Assembly (NCBI GenBank): GCA_035606175.1
Contig: DATNFW010000065.1
Span: 1-64,000 of the forward strand
DNA: 64,000 nt
Reading direction: 5' to 3'
Origin: JASHUC01 sp035606175
GTDB taxonomy: Bacteria; Pseudomonadota; Gammaproteobacteria; Steroidobacterales; Steroidobacteraceae
The first letter of the stretch is position 1, and the number at the start of each line of letters is the position of its first letter. The translations under genes and the position numbers were made by a program. Below, piece after piece: positions 25,655 to 34,119 of this stretch. Below the pieces are notes generated by a model that worked only from the letters and a program-made list of their open reading frames with translations, was not told where the DNA came from and made no database searches.

Positions 25655-26722
25655 CTACCGTCCCGCCTGGGACGTCTCCGTGACCCACCCGCGCCAGATC
25701 GCAACCAGCGCGGCCATGAGCGCGGGGCCGAGGAAAATGCCGAGAAGGCCGAAGCTCTCGACACCTCCGAGCAGTCCGAGCAGCACCCACAAGAAGGGGA
25801 GCCGGGCGGCTCCGCCGATGATTGCGGGCCTCACGAAATGATCCGCGATGAACAGCATCGCGATGCCGACCGCCGCCACACTCACCGCTGCGCCGAAAGC
25901 CCCCTCGAGCCCGAGCACCAGTGCCACCATTCCGAAAACGATGGGCGCAGCGAACGGAATCATCGCGAACGCGCCCGTTACGGCCCCGAGCAACACCGGA
26001 TGCGAGACGCCGGCCAGCGCGTAGACCACACCCATGATCGCGCCCTCGGCGACTGCCACGAGCACGATGCCATCGACCGTCGCGCGTATGGCCGCCACTG
26101 CACGCACGAGGAGCCGATCGACGGACGAGCCGAACAGACGGTGACTCGCGCGCACAGCATCGTCGCGCAGCTCGTCCCGATAGAGATAGACGAAGAACAG
26201 CGTGAGCAAGGTAAATACGAGCGTCACCACACGCCGCATGACCTGAACGCCGACGAGCCGTGTCCACTCGATGAGAGTCGGGCGCGCATGCGAGAAGGCG
26301 CCCATCGCGAAGCCGCCGTTCGGGAACAGATCGTTCCATCCCGCGCGAAACCAGTCCCCCGCCCACGGAATCGCCACGATCCAATCAGGCGGCGCGGGCG
26401 GGCCGTTCCGTGCAGCGTCGATCAGCGAGCGAGCAAGTGAGATCGCCTCGCTCACGGCGAGAGCGCCCGCGTAGATGAGTGGAGCGATGAGCACGACGCC
26501 CATGAGAATGGTGAATGTCGCGGCGGCCCAGGCGCGCCGGTGCTTGCCGCGGAATTGCGCGCTCCAGCGATCGTAGAGCGTGGAAGTTGCGATCGCGAGT
26601 ACGACGGCCCAGCAGAGCGCGGGTACGAAGCGCCACAGCATCCACACACCGAGAGCGACCAGGAACACGATGAGCGCATAGCGGGCGGCTCGCTGTGCGG
26701 GGGAGAGGTCGGCAAAGTCCAT
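25655..26722 (-). CDS. AI-2E family transporter
   Basis: A 355-residue membrane protein of the AI-2E/PerM family. There are about eight hydrophobic segments: pairs near the N terminus, a long soluble loop around residues 85-135, then a helix cluster ending with LGLLGGVESFGLLGIFLGPALMAALVAIW, the most conserved part of the family. Members export or exchange small molecules or ions; few are tested. Nothing in the sequence points to a signalling molecule. It is downstream of the lytic transglycosylase by 31 bases and probably co-transcribed with it. Confidence 0.85.
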   Translation of the reverse strand: MDFADLSPAQRAARYALIVFLVALGVWMLWRFVPALCWAVVLAIATSTLYDRWSAQFRGKHRRAWAAATFTILMGVVLIAPLIYAGALAVSEAISLARSLIDAARNGPPAPPDWIVAIPWAGDWFRAGWNDLFPNGGFAMGAFSHARPTLIEWTRLVGVQVMRRVVTLVFTLLTLFFVYLYRDELRDDAVRASHRLFGSSVDRLLVRAVAAIRATVDGIVLVAVAEGAIMGVVYALAGVSHPVLLGAVTGAFAMIPFAAPIVFGMVALVLGLEGAFGAAVSVAAVGIAMLFIADHFVRPAIIGGAARLPFLWVLLGLLGGVESFGLLGIFLGPALMAALVAIWRGWVTETSQAGR

Positions 26723-26753
26723 CGCGCGCTCCGTTCGACTGTCCGGCCGCGGC

Positions 26754-27686
26754 TCAGCCGCGGGCCGCGAGGCGGACGAACACATCCCGCATCGTCTCGA
26801 CGCGCGCGACGTAAGCGCGCGGATCCTCATCGCCGCAGCGCTCGCCGCCGCGGAACCGAAAGCCACCCCTCACGTACGCCTCGCCGACCCCGGCGCCGCA
26901 CAGGTGGATCACGGCCGCAAGGCGCTCTGCGTGCCGCGGCGTCACCGATTCGATCCCCGCGAGCGCCAGAGTGCTCTCTACCCCTCGGTCGAGGTAGGCC
27001 GAAGTGAGCTCTACCGCATCTCGCGGGATGACGCGGAAATAGAGTCCGGTCAGCCAGCAGGGATTGTTCGCACCGGAACCGCCGCCGAGGACCACATGGT
27101 CGCGGATGCAATAGCGGCGCGCCTCCGCGAACGTGCCGTCCGTGATCTGGTACATGCCGACCGCGCTCGAGGCGGGGCGATAGAGCTGGAAGAAGTGCGG
27201 CTTCCAGGACCAGCGCCAATAGGTGCGAGCGACGGGATTGCCCGAGCCCTCCACCTGTGCGAGGGCCGCGAGAAATTCGGGCGAGAGGCGCCGTGTCGAG
27301 TAGCGGCGGAAGAGCGGCGCGTAGTCGCGCCAGGTCTCGGCGGGAGTTTTGGCGAGCGTGCCGCTCACCGGAAAGAAAAGCTCCGTCGGCTTGCGGAGCA
27401 CCTGATAGATACCGTTGACTGCGAGCGCGGTAACCGCGGCGATCACGCAGATCGCGAGGAGCTGCACGAGGCCTGGCGCACGGCGAACGAGCCGCCAGAT
27501 ACGCCGGCGCGTCCGGGCGCGCGGCCACATCCGACCGATGCGGCGCAGGAGCCGGAGCCTTCCGGACCGGCGGACTCGCACGCGCTTGCGGCTGGTCCGC
27601 CGTCCCGCACGAGGCCGGGCGTGGGGCTCCGCCGCGCGGGGTGAGCGGCTCGCCCCCGCCGACCCCGGCCTTCCAATCGGCTTCAT
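26754..27686 (-). CDS. inner-membrane-anchored lytic transglycosylase-like protein
   Basis: A 310-residue protein. The first 80 residues are strikingly basic (RRTSRKRVRVRRSGRLRLLR), then comes one transmembrane helix (LVQLLAICVIAAVTALAVNG) and a periplasmic SLT-like domain: FLAALAQVEGSGNPVAR with the catalytic glutamate, PASSAVGMYQITDGTF, and CWLTGLYFRVIPRDAVELTSAYLD. This domain cuts peptidoglycan glycan strands. AGGGGG sits 5 bases before the ATG at 27686, supporting the long form; a second ATG at 27530 has no such site. It is divergent from PBP7, another peptidoglycan enzyme, over 179 bp. Confidence 0.78.
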   Translation of the reverse strand: MKPIGRPGSAGASRSPRAAEPHARPRAGRRTSRKRVRVRRSGRLRLLRRIGRMWPRARTRRRIWRLVRRAPGLVQLLAICVIAAVTALAVNGIYQVLRKPTELFFPVSGTLAKTPAETWRDYAPLFRRYSTRRLSPEFLAALAQVEGSGNPVARTYWRWSWKPHFFQLYRPASSAVGMYQITDGTFAEARRYCIRDHVVLGGGSGANNPCWLTGLYFRVIPRDAVELTSAYLDRGVESTLALAGIESVTPRHAERLAAVIHLCGAGVGEAYVRGGFRFRGGERCGDEDPRAYVARVETMRDVFVRLAARG

Positions 27687-27822
27687 CAAACCCCCTGCGG
27701 TTGCGCAGCGAGCGGCGGACATAGTGTACCCGAGCCGGGGGGCCGGCCCGGACGGTCGGCACATTTCGAATACGTCAAATTCGGGTCTGGTTCACGGTGC
27801 ACCGCAGCGCCCCATGCTTAGC

Positions 27823-27848
27823 TATACTCGACCTTGCGGTAAAGGTCG
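27823..27848 (+). promoter_or_regulatory. -10 box followed by a 7-bp inverted repeat upstream of PBP7
   Basis: TATACT (27823-27828) is a near-consensus -10 box. Directly after it CGACCTT (27829-27835) and AAGGTCG (27842-27848) form an inverted repeat with a 6-base loop. It would cover the transcription start, so it could be an operator or a 5' hairpin. No clear -35 box is placed at normal spacing. GGGGAGG follows at 27848-27854, upstream of the ATG at 27866. Confidence 0.35.
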
Positions 27849-27865
27849 GGGAGGCACTGCCGTAG

Positions 27866-28786
27866 ATGAACCGGAGACTCGCGTTCCTGCTGGGTGCGCT
27901 CGGACCCCTGCTGCTCGGCAGCGGTTGGACACAAGCGAAGATCGTCTCGGCCTCCCAGAGCTCCGCTCACCGCCACCGCCATCACCACCATCGTCTGGTT
28001 CGCAGCTCCGACGGAGGTCCGCGCCTGCGCTCCGAGGAAGTGCTGGTTTTGGACACTACCCGCTCCGAGGTGCTCTATGCCCGGCGCGCGGATGTGCCGC
28101 AGCCCATCGCTTCCATCACCAAGCTCCTCACCGCCCTCGTCGTAACCGGTGCGCATCAGCCGCTCGATGAGATGCTCGAGATCACTCGCGAGGATTGCGC
28201 GGTGGGACGCGGCGCGTACTCGCGCCTGCGTGTCGGCACCCGCCTCAGCCGCGCCGACATGCTGCACCTCGCGCTGATGGCCTCCGAGAATCGTGCGGCG
28301 CACGCGCTCGCGCGGAACTTCCCGGGCGGGGAGCCCGCGTTCGTGCGCGCGATGAACGAGAAAGCGCGCGAGCTCGGCATGACGACGGCGCATTTCGTCG
28401 AGCCGACGGGTCTCTCGAGCGACAACGTCGCAAGCCCCGAGGACCTGGCGAAACTGGTGACCGCCGCCTCCGAAGTGCCGCTCATCCGCGAATACTCGAC
28501 CGCGAGCCACTACACCGTGCGCGTCGGTCGCCGCAAGGTCGAGTTCCGCACCACCGATTCGCTCGTGCGCAATCCCGGCTGGAAGATCCTCGTGCAGAAG
28601 ACGGGCTACATCAGCGAGGCTGGCCGCTGCCTCGTCATGCGAGCGCAGATCGATGGGCGCAACGTGGTGCTGGTGCTGCTGAACTCGTACGGGAAGTACA
28701 CCCGCGTCGCCGATGCGCGCCGAGTGCGCAAATGGATGGACGCGCGATTGCAGCGCACCGTCGCCCGCGCCGCAAACGCCGCCTGA
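27866..28786 (+). CDS. pbpG: D-alanyl-D-alanine endopeptidase (PBP7-like, S11)
   Basis: A 306-residue serine peptidase of the S11 family that cuts peptide cross-links in peptidoglycan. The three penicillin-binding motifs are present: S83-x-x-K (IASITK), S140-E-N (MASENRAA) and KTG (VQKTGYIS). A signal peptide (residues 1-24) sends it to the periplasm. Directly after it is a histidine-rich stretch (HRHRHHHHR, about residues 35-43) that is not a family feature and might bind metal. Length and order fit PBP7/PbpG. It is divergent from a lytic transglycosylase gene. Confidence 0.9.
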   Translation: MNRRLAFLLGALGPLLLGSGWTQAKIVSASQSSAHRHRHHHHRLVRSSDGGPRLRSEEVLVLDTTRSEVLYARRADVPQPIASITKLLTALVVTGAHQPLDEMLEITREDCAVGRGAYSRLRVGTRLSRADMLHLALMASENRAAHALARNFPGGEPAFVRAMNEKARELGMTTAHFVEPTGLSSDNVASPEDLAKLVTAASEVPLIREYSTASHYTVRVGRRKVEFRTTDSLVRNPGWKILVQKTGYISEAGRCLVMRAQIDGRNVVLVLLNSYGKYTRVADARRVRKWMDARLQRTVARAANAA

Positions 28787-28867
28787 CGGGCCTGACGCCC
28801 CCCGAAGCTGCGACTCACGGCCGCGGCCGCGACCCCGCGGTGCGCCCCGCGGCGATTGCACGTCCCC

Positions 28868-29476
28868 CTACTGCATCAATCCTTCGGCGCGCAGCGCCTC
28901 GATGACCTTGGGCCTGTGCGCGATGCGCTCGACGTAAGCTTTGAGGGATGGCCACTTGGCGAGGTCCATCCCGACGTGGCCAGTCCAGCTGAGCGTCACG
29001 AATAGATAGGCGTCCGCCGCCGTGAATTTATCGCCGAGCAGATACGTGCGGCCCTTCAATTGCGAGTCGAGCCAGTCCAAACGGCGCGTGAGCGCCGCGG
29101 TCGCCCCCGCCTTCCAGTCCGGCGGGGTGGCGGGATTGAACAGGGGCGAGAATGACTTGTGGATCTCGGACGACGTGAAATTCAACCACTCCTGCAGCCG
29201 ATAGCGCTCGAGGGTGCCGGGCTTGGGCGCAAGACCCGAATCGGGCTTCTGGTCGGCGATGTACTGGAGAATGACCGGCGCCTCCGTCAGCACCTCGCCG
29301 CTCGCGAGCTTCAGCGCCGGTACGTAACCCTTCGGGTTCACCTGCGTGTAGTCGGCGCCGCCCTCGATCCGCTTGGCGTGGATGTCCACCTTCTTCAGCT
29401 CGAAGGTCTGTCCCGTCTCCCGCAGGGCGATGTGGGGCGCGAGTGAGCAGGCGCCGGGAAAGTAGTAGAGCTGCAT
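28868..29476 (-). CDS. beta-class glutathione S-transferase
   Basis: A 202-residue GST of the bacterial beta class. The thioredoxin-like N-terminal half begins MQLYYFPGACSLAPHIALRE with the class-defining Cys10, contains NPKGYVPAL and the glutathione-binding EAPVILQYIAD, and leads to an all-helical C-terminal half with the N-capping motif FTAADAYLFVTLSWT. It conjugates or reduces electrophiles with glutathione in the cytoplasm. It is divergent from the exported NmrA-like gene, with starts 89 bp apart. Confidence 0.92.
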   Translation of the reverse strand: MQLYYFPGACSLAPHIALRETGQTFELKKVDIHAKRIEGGADYTQVNPKGYVPALKLASGEVLTEAPVILQYIADQKPDSGLAPKPGTLERYRLQEWLNFTSSEIHKSFSPLFNPATPPDWKAGATAALTRRLDWLDSQLKGRTYLLGDKFTAADAYLFVTLSWTGHVGMDLAKWPSLKAYVERIAHRPKVIEALRAEGLMQ

Positions 29477-29499
29477 GAGGCCTCCCGATCCGATGAGCT

Positions 29500-29530
29500 T
29501 GCCGTGGGTCGGGAATCTTTGCCTTATACT
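29500..29530 (+). promoter_or_regulatory. candidate sigma-70 promoter
   Basis: TTGCCG (29500-29505) and TATACT (29525-29530) are 19 bases apart, matching the -35 and -10 consensus in 4 and 5 of 6 positions. It would drive the gene starting at 29565 and the one behind it, with a leader of about 28 bases. Confidence 0.4.
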
Positions 29531-29564
29531 CTCCGCGCTGCAAGTCCCCGACAGATCTCACACC

Positions 29565-30524
29565 ATGCGAAACCGAATTGACGGCCCGGGTCGACGCCGT
29601 TTCACGCTCGGCCTTGCCGCGCTCGGCGCGGCGGCCGCTTTGCCCGCCGGCGCGGCTTCCCGGCGACGCGCCGCTGAGGCTGCCCCGGGCGGGCGCATCA
29701 TTATCTCGGGCGCGGCCGGGCATTTGGGCGAGGCCACGATCCGCGAGTTGCTCGCGCGCGGAATCCCGGCGAGCCGCCTCATTCTGGTGAGCCGCACTCC
29801 GGATGCGCTCAAGCCCTACGCGGCGCGAGGCGCGAGCGTGCGCTTCGGCGATTTCACCGATCCGAAATCGCTGCCCGCCGCGTTCGCGGGCGGCAGGCAG
29901 ATGCTGCTCATCAGCATCGGCTTGAGCTCGGTTCCCCGTCCCCAGGCGCACAAGACGGCAATCGATGCCGCGAAGGCGGCCGGCATCGAGCACATCGCCT
30001 ACACCTCCTGGATCGGCTTGAGCCGCGGCGACCGCAGCGGACTCGGAGCCGACCACTATCAAACGGAGGAGGCGCTCAAAGGAAGCGGCATCGCCTGGAC
30101 CATGCTGCGCAACTCGATCTACATGGAGCAGACGCTGCCTGCGGCCGAGGGAATGGTCCGTTCCGGTCGGGCTGAGGTTCCGAGCCCCGACGTTCGTGTC
30201 GCGTACGTTGCGCGCGAGGATTGCGCGGCGGCTGCCGCGGCCGTGCTCACCACGGGTGGCCACGACGATCGGGCCTACGACATCACCGGGCCACAGCTCA
30301 TCGATACGCGCCGCATGGCCGAGACCGCGAGCGCGGTGACCGGCAAGCCGATCCGTATCGAGCCGGCGCGCCCGGGCGCACCGGGGCGCCGCCGCGCCTA
30401 TGGGGGCCCCTCGGTCGCGGTGGTGAGCGATGCGGTCGCCGAGCTCAAAGGACGGCCGGCCATCCGCCTCGAGGCATTCTTCGGCGAGCACCGCGCCGAG
30501 CTCCTGAGCGAGCACGCGGCCTGA
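29565..30524 (+). CDS. exported NmrA-like / quinone-oxidoreductase-type NAD(P)-fold protein
   Basis: A 319-residue protein. The N terminus GRRRFTLGLAALGAAAALPAG is a twin-arginine-type signal. The rest is an atypical SDR of the NmrA/QorB type: GRIIISGAAGHLGEATIREL (dinucleotide-binding loop), VSRTPDALKPYAARGASVRFGD, and a helix-rich C-terminal half. Relatives are cytoplasmic and bind NADP(H) to reduce quinones or sense redox state. Export with a pre-bound cofactor via Tat would be the only way to have it working outside. ATG 29565 is chosen because it opens the signal. The next gene follows after 5 bases. Confidence 0.78.
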   Translation: MRNRIDGPGRRRFTLGLAALGAAAALPAGAASRRRAAEAAPGGRIIISGAAGHLGEATIRELLARGIPASRLILVSRTPDALKPYAARGASVRFGDFTDPKSLPAAFAGGRQMLLISIGLSSVPRPQAHKTAIDAAKAAGIEHIAYTSWIGLSRGDRSGLGADHYQTEEALKGSGIAWTMLRNSIYMEQTLPAAEGMVRSGRAEVPSPDVRVAYVAREDCAAAAAAVLTTGGHDDRAYDITGPQLIDTRRMAETASAVTGKPIRIEPARPGAPGRRRAYGGPSVAVVSDAVAELKGRPAIRLEAFFGEHRAELLSEHAA

Positions 30525-30529
30525 TCGCC

Positions 30530-31690
30530 GTGCGCGGCAAGACCTTCGTTCTGCGAGGCGGCGCGGCTCTGGCCGCGGCGATGGTTCTCGCGGCAACGGG
30601 CGCATTCGCGGCCGAGCCGTCCGATGTGGAGGAGACGGCCGCTCAGGTCATCGAGCGGCTGCGCCTCACGGCGGCGCCTGCACCCGTGCGCGAACGCTCC
30701 GGCTGGCGGCCCCCCCACAAGGTGGTATTCCTCGCGTTCGACCGCCGTACCGCCGATGAGCGCGACCGCCTCGCGAGCGCGGTGCCGGGTGCCCGGTTCG
30801 TCGTCGCCACCGACCGCGCCTCGGCGATCGATCAGGCGGCCGATGCCGACGTGCTGATCGGATTCAATCCTGAGATCTGCGATCCGGCGATTATCGATCA
30901 CGCCCGCGAGCTGCGCTGGATCCTCTCGCTCGCCGCCGGGGTCGAGCACTGCGTGAGCATTCCATCCGTGCGTGCGCGTCACCTGCTCATCACCAACATG
31001 CGCGGCGTCGACTCGGCGGCGATTGCGGAGCACGCCATCGCGCTAGCGCTGGCGCTCGCGCACGGGCTCGACGTATTTGCGGCGGATACCGCCCGGCACC
31101 GGTGGGCTCCCGCGGATGCGGGTCGAACGCGTCTCGAGGTGCTCTACGGCAAGACGCTGCTCGTCGTGGGGCTCGGAGGGATCGGTACGGAGGTCGCCCG
31201 GCGCGCGCACGGGCTCGGAATGCGCGTGATCGCGACGCGCGAGCGGGGCCACGAGGGGCCGGACTTCGTGAGTTATGTCGGGGAGCCGGGGGAGCTTTCG
31301 AAGCTCGCCGCCGAGGCGGACGTCATCGTGAACACGGCTCCGCTCACCCGCGAGACCACGGGACTGTTCGATGCGCGCTTCTTTGCCGTCGTGAAGCCCA
31401 CGGCGATCTTCATCAACGTGGCGCGCGGGGCGAGCGTCGTCACGAGTGCGCTCACTCGGGCGCTCGATGAGCACCGCCTCGGCGGCGCCGGGCTCGACGT
31501 CGTCGAGCCCGAGCCGCTTCCGCCCGATAACCCATTGTGGCGAGCGCCGCGGGTCATCGTGAGTCCTCACATCTCCGGCAGATCGGACCTGCCCGGTGTC
31601 GAGCGCTGGATCGTCGCTCGAGAGAACCTGCGCCGCTATGCCGCCGGCGACAGGATGCTCTCCGTCGTGAGCCTCGAGCGGGGGTATTGA
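30530..31690 (+). CDS. exported D-2-hydroxyacid dehydrogenase
   Basis: A 386-residue protein of the D-isomer-specific 2-hydroxyacid dehydrogenase family, which interconverts 2-keto and D-2-hydroxy acids with NAD(P). The nucleotide-binding motif is VVGLGGIGTEVARRA; catalytic Arg (INVARGAS), Glu (VVEPEPLP) and His (VSPHISGRSD) are all present, so it looks active. The start is GTG at 30530, and residues 1-30 (LRGGAALAAAMVLAATGAFAAEP) form an unexpected Sec signal peptide. The periplasm has no known NAD supply, so export is puzzling. It is coupled to the upstream exported NAD(P)-fold gene by a 5-base gap. Confidence 0.8.
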   Translation: MRGKTFVLRGGAALAAAMVLAATGAFAAEPSDVEETAAQVIERLRLTAAPAPVRERSGWRPPHKVVFLAFDRRTADERDRLASAVPGARFVVATDRASAIDQAADADVLIGFNPEICDPAIIDHARELRWILSLAAGVEHCVSIPSVRARHLLITNMRGVDSAAIAEHAIALALALAHGLDVFAADTARHRWAPADAGRTRLEVLYGKTLLVVGLGGIGTEVARRAHGLGMRVIATRERGHEGPDFVSYVGEPGELSKLAAEADVIVNTAPLTRETTGLFDARFFAVVKPTAIFINVARGASVVTSALTRALDEHRLGGAGLDVVEPEPLPPDNPLWRAPRVIVSPHISGRSDLPGVERWIVARENLRRYAAGDRMLSVVSLERGY

Positions 31691-31751
31691 TCGCGGACTG
31701 AGCGCGTCCATGCCGCCCGCTTACCGCCAGAGGCTCACGCGCTCGAGTGCC

Positions 31752-32459
31752 TTAGCGAATCGTCGCCGTCGTCGTCTGCTCGCGATGTGACGAGCCGAAC
31801 ATGATCCCGCTCAGTGCACCGCCCGCGAGGATGTTGCTCGCCCCGACGACGAGCAGACCAACCAGAACGAGGGGCATCGAGTAGACGCCGCTCAGCGCGA
31901 GGATGCCGAGCACGATCGCGGCGATTCCGGAGAGCAGCTGCGCACCGGCCGAACCCGCGGCCATCTCGTTCGCGAGGAGCTCGTTCGTCTGCGTCGTGGC
32001 ACTCACCGTACCTGCACGGCGCACCGCGGCCTGCAGCTGATGCACGCTGCGCACCGAGCCGCTGCCGAGCATCAGCGCGGCGCCGAAGGCAATCAACGCC
32101 GCCGCGCACAGCACGAGCGGGGTGATGCCGAGCAGAGCCAGGATGCCGAGCACGATGCCCGCCACGCCGACCATGAACATCATCCCGACGCCGCCGCCGG
32201 AGAGCGAATCGGAAGCTGCGGTTGCGGCGACCGCGGTGGGCGAGGAGCTGATACCCGACAGCTCGGAGACGAGCGCGCCGGCCTGCAGGATGAGCGTGAC
32301 GCCAAACACGATCGTCGCAATGGCCATCAGTACCTCAGGCACGAGGCCCGCGAGAGCGATGATTGCGAGGGCCACCGTCGCGATGCCGCCGGCGGCATCG
32401 AGCATGCCACCGAAGGCTGCGGTGTCGGTGGATCTGTTTTCCACGTATGTTGCGTTCAT
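31752..32459 (-). CDS. six-helix membrane protein with threefold internal repeat
   Basis: A 235-residue protein with about six transmembrane segments arranged as three copies of a two-helix unit. Copies start near GIATVALAIIALAGLVPEVL, GIVLGILALLGITPLVLC and AIVLGILALSGVYSMPLVL, each followed by a second helix with FGA-like turns. Between copies lie Ser/Thr/Ala-rich loops. The pattern resembles DUF308/HdeD-like proteins, but I cannot assign it firmly. It is the gene 3' of the EmrB gene, 97 bp away and on the same strand, so it may share the efflux transcript. Confidence 0.7.
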   Translation of the reverse strand: MNATYVENRSTDTAAFGGMLDAAGGIATVALAIIALAGLVPEVLMAIATIVFGVTLILQAGALVSELSGISSSPTAVAATAASDSLSGGGVGMMFMVGVAGIVLGILALLGITPLVLCAAALIAFGAALMLGSGSVRSVHQLQAAVRRAGTVSATTQTNELLANEMAAGSAGAQLLSGIAAIVLGILALSGVYSMPLVLVGLLVVGASNILAGGALSGIMFGSSHREQTTTATIR

Positions 32460-32556
32460 GCCAAAGCTCCTTAGCGCACGGGGCGCTTCAATCCGCCTGA
32501 GGACGCGCCCATTAGAAAGCTCAATGCCCCGCGTTGTTCCCGCCGAGCTCGGCTCT

Positions 32557-34119
32557 TCAATGCGCTCCAGCTGTCGCCTGCGATGCTGCGCCGCCGCGAA
32601 CGGGACGGGCGAGCCAGATCACCACTACGAGCGCCACAAACAACATTCCCGACACGTAAAAGATGTCGTCCGCCGAGAGCATGAAGGCCTGAGCGTCGAC
32701 GATGCGATTCAACACAGTGAATTTTTGATCCGGGGCGAGCCCGCCTGCCTGCATTCGCCCGAGCGCTTGCGCCGGGAGGGGGGCGCCGCGGACCAGGTGC
32801 TCGACGAGCTGCGAATGGTGAAGTGTTGCGCGCCGGTCCCACAGCGTCGTGACGATGGAGGTACCGAACGAGCCGGAGGTGATGCGCGCAAAGTTCATGA
32901 GGCTCGAGGCGGCTGGAATGCGTTCCGGCGGCAACCCCGCGAGGCCGAGCGCGAGCAGAGGCACGAAGAAGCACGCCATCGCGGCGCCCTGGATCACCGT
33001 CGGCACCAGCAGTGTCCCGAGCGGCGCTTGCGTATCGAACCAGCTCCGCATGAAGAACACGAGCGCGAAGATCGCGAACGAGGCGGTCACGTAGAGCCGC
33101 GGATCGATGCGATCGATCGTGCGTCCCACGATCGGCGTGAGAAACACCGCGAGCACACCGACCGGCGCGAGCACGAGACCCGCGAGCGTCGCAGTGTATC
33201 CCATGTACTCTTGCAGCCAGAGCGGCAACAGCACGACGTTGCCGAAGAACACTCCATACGCGAGCAGCATGGCAAGCGTGCTCACCGAGAAATTGCGCAG
33301 CCGGAAGAGGCCCAGGTCGACCACGGGGTGCTCGTCCGTCAGCTCCCAGATGATGAATACGATGAAACATGCGGCCGAGACGATCGCAAGCGCCACGATC
33401 TGAGCCGAGTTGAACCAGTCGAGGTCCTTGCCCTTGTCGAGCAGGATCTGCAGCGCACCGACCCAGACGACGAGCAAGCCGAGGCCGACGCCATCGACGG
33501 GCGCACGTGCCGTCGGCGTCTCCCGCTTGCGATAGACCATCCAGGTCGCCGCGCCTGCGACGAGGCCGACAGGCACGTTGATGTAGAAGATCCACGGCCA
33601 GGAGATGTTGTCCGTAATCCAGCCGCCGAGCAGCGGCCCGACCACCGGTGCGACGAGCGAGGTCATCGACCAGATGCCGAGCGCCGCGCCCGCCTTCGAT
33701 TTCGGATAGCTCGAGAGCAGCAGCGCCTGAGAGAGCGGAATCATAGGTCCGGCGACTGCACCCTGGAGCACGCGAAACGCGATCAGCAGACCGAGCGAAG
33801 GTGCGAGCGCACACAGGAAGGAGGCGCCGACGAACAAGAATGTCGACCACGTGAAGAGCCGCACCTGGCCGACCCGCCGCGTGAGCCACCCGGTGAGCGG
33901 CAGTGAGATGGCGTTCGCGACGCCGAAGGAAGTGATGACCCACGTTCCCTGATCGGGCGACACACCGAGGTCCCCGGCGATGTACGGGATCGACACGTTT
34001 GCGATCGAGGTGTCGAGCACGTTCATGAACACCGCGAGAGACATCGCCGCCGTGCCGATGAGGAGCTGCGAGCCGCGAAGCGGCGGCAGCTCGCCCGAGC
34101 CTGACGCGTCAAAGGCCAT
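32557..34119 (-). CDS. emrB: MFS multidrug efflux permease, DHA2 (EmrB-type)
   Basis: A 520-residue, 14-helix major facilitator of the DHA2 family, proton-driven drug exporter of the inner membrane. It shows MNVLDTSIANVSIPYIAGDLG in helix 1, WVITSFGVANAISLPLTGWL, GWLTRRVGQVRLF between helices 2 and 3, and the family motif C segment LLSSYPKSKAGAALGIW...GPLLGGWITDN. The chosen ATG (34119) overlaps the emrA stop by 11 bases; an ATG 16 codons earlier would overlap by 59. With the adapter and outer-membrane factor upstream it makes a complete tripartite pump. Confidence 0.92.
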   Translation of the reverse strand: MAFDASGSGELPPLRGSQLLIGTAAMSLAVFMNVLDTSIANVSIPYIAGDLGVSPDQGTWVITSFGVANAISLPLTGWLTRRVGQVRLFTWSTFLFVGASFLCALAPSLGLLIAFRVLQGAVAGPMIPLSQALLLSSYPKSKAGAALGIWSMTSLVAPVVGPLLGGWITDNISWPWIFYINVPVGLVAGAATWMVYRKRETPTARAPVDGVGLGLLVVWVGALQILLDKGKDLDWFNSAQIVALAIVSAACFIVFIIWELTDEHPVVDLGLFRLRNFSVSTLAMLLAYGVFFGNVVLLPLWLQEYMGYTATLAGLVLAPVGVLAVFLTPIVGRTIDRIDPRLYVTASFAIFALVFFMRSWFDTQAPLGTLLVPTVIQGAAMACFFVPLLALGLAGLPPERIPAASSLMNFARITSGSFGTSIVTTLWDRRATLHHSQLVEHLVRGAPLPAQALGRMQAGGLAPDQKFTVLNRIVDAQAFMLSADDIFYVSGMLFVALVVVIWLARPVRGGAASQATAGAH

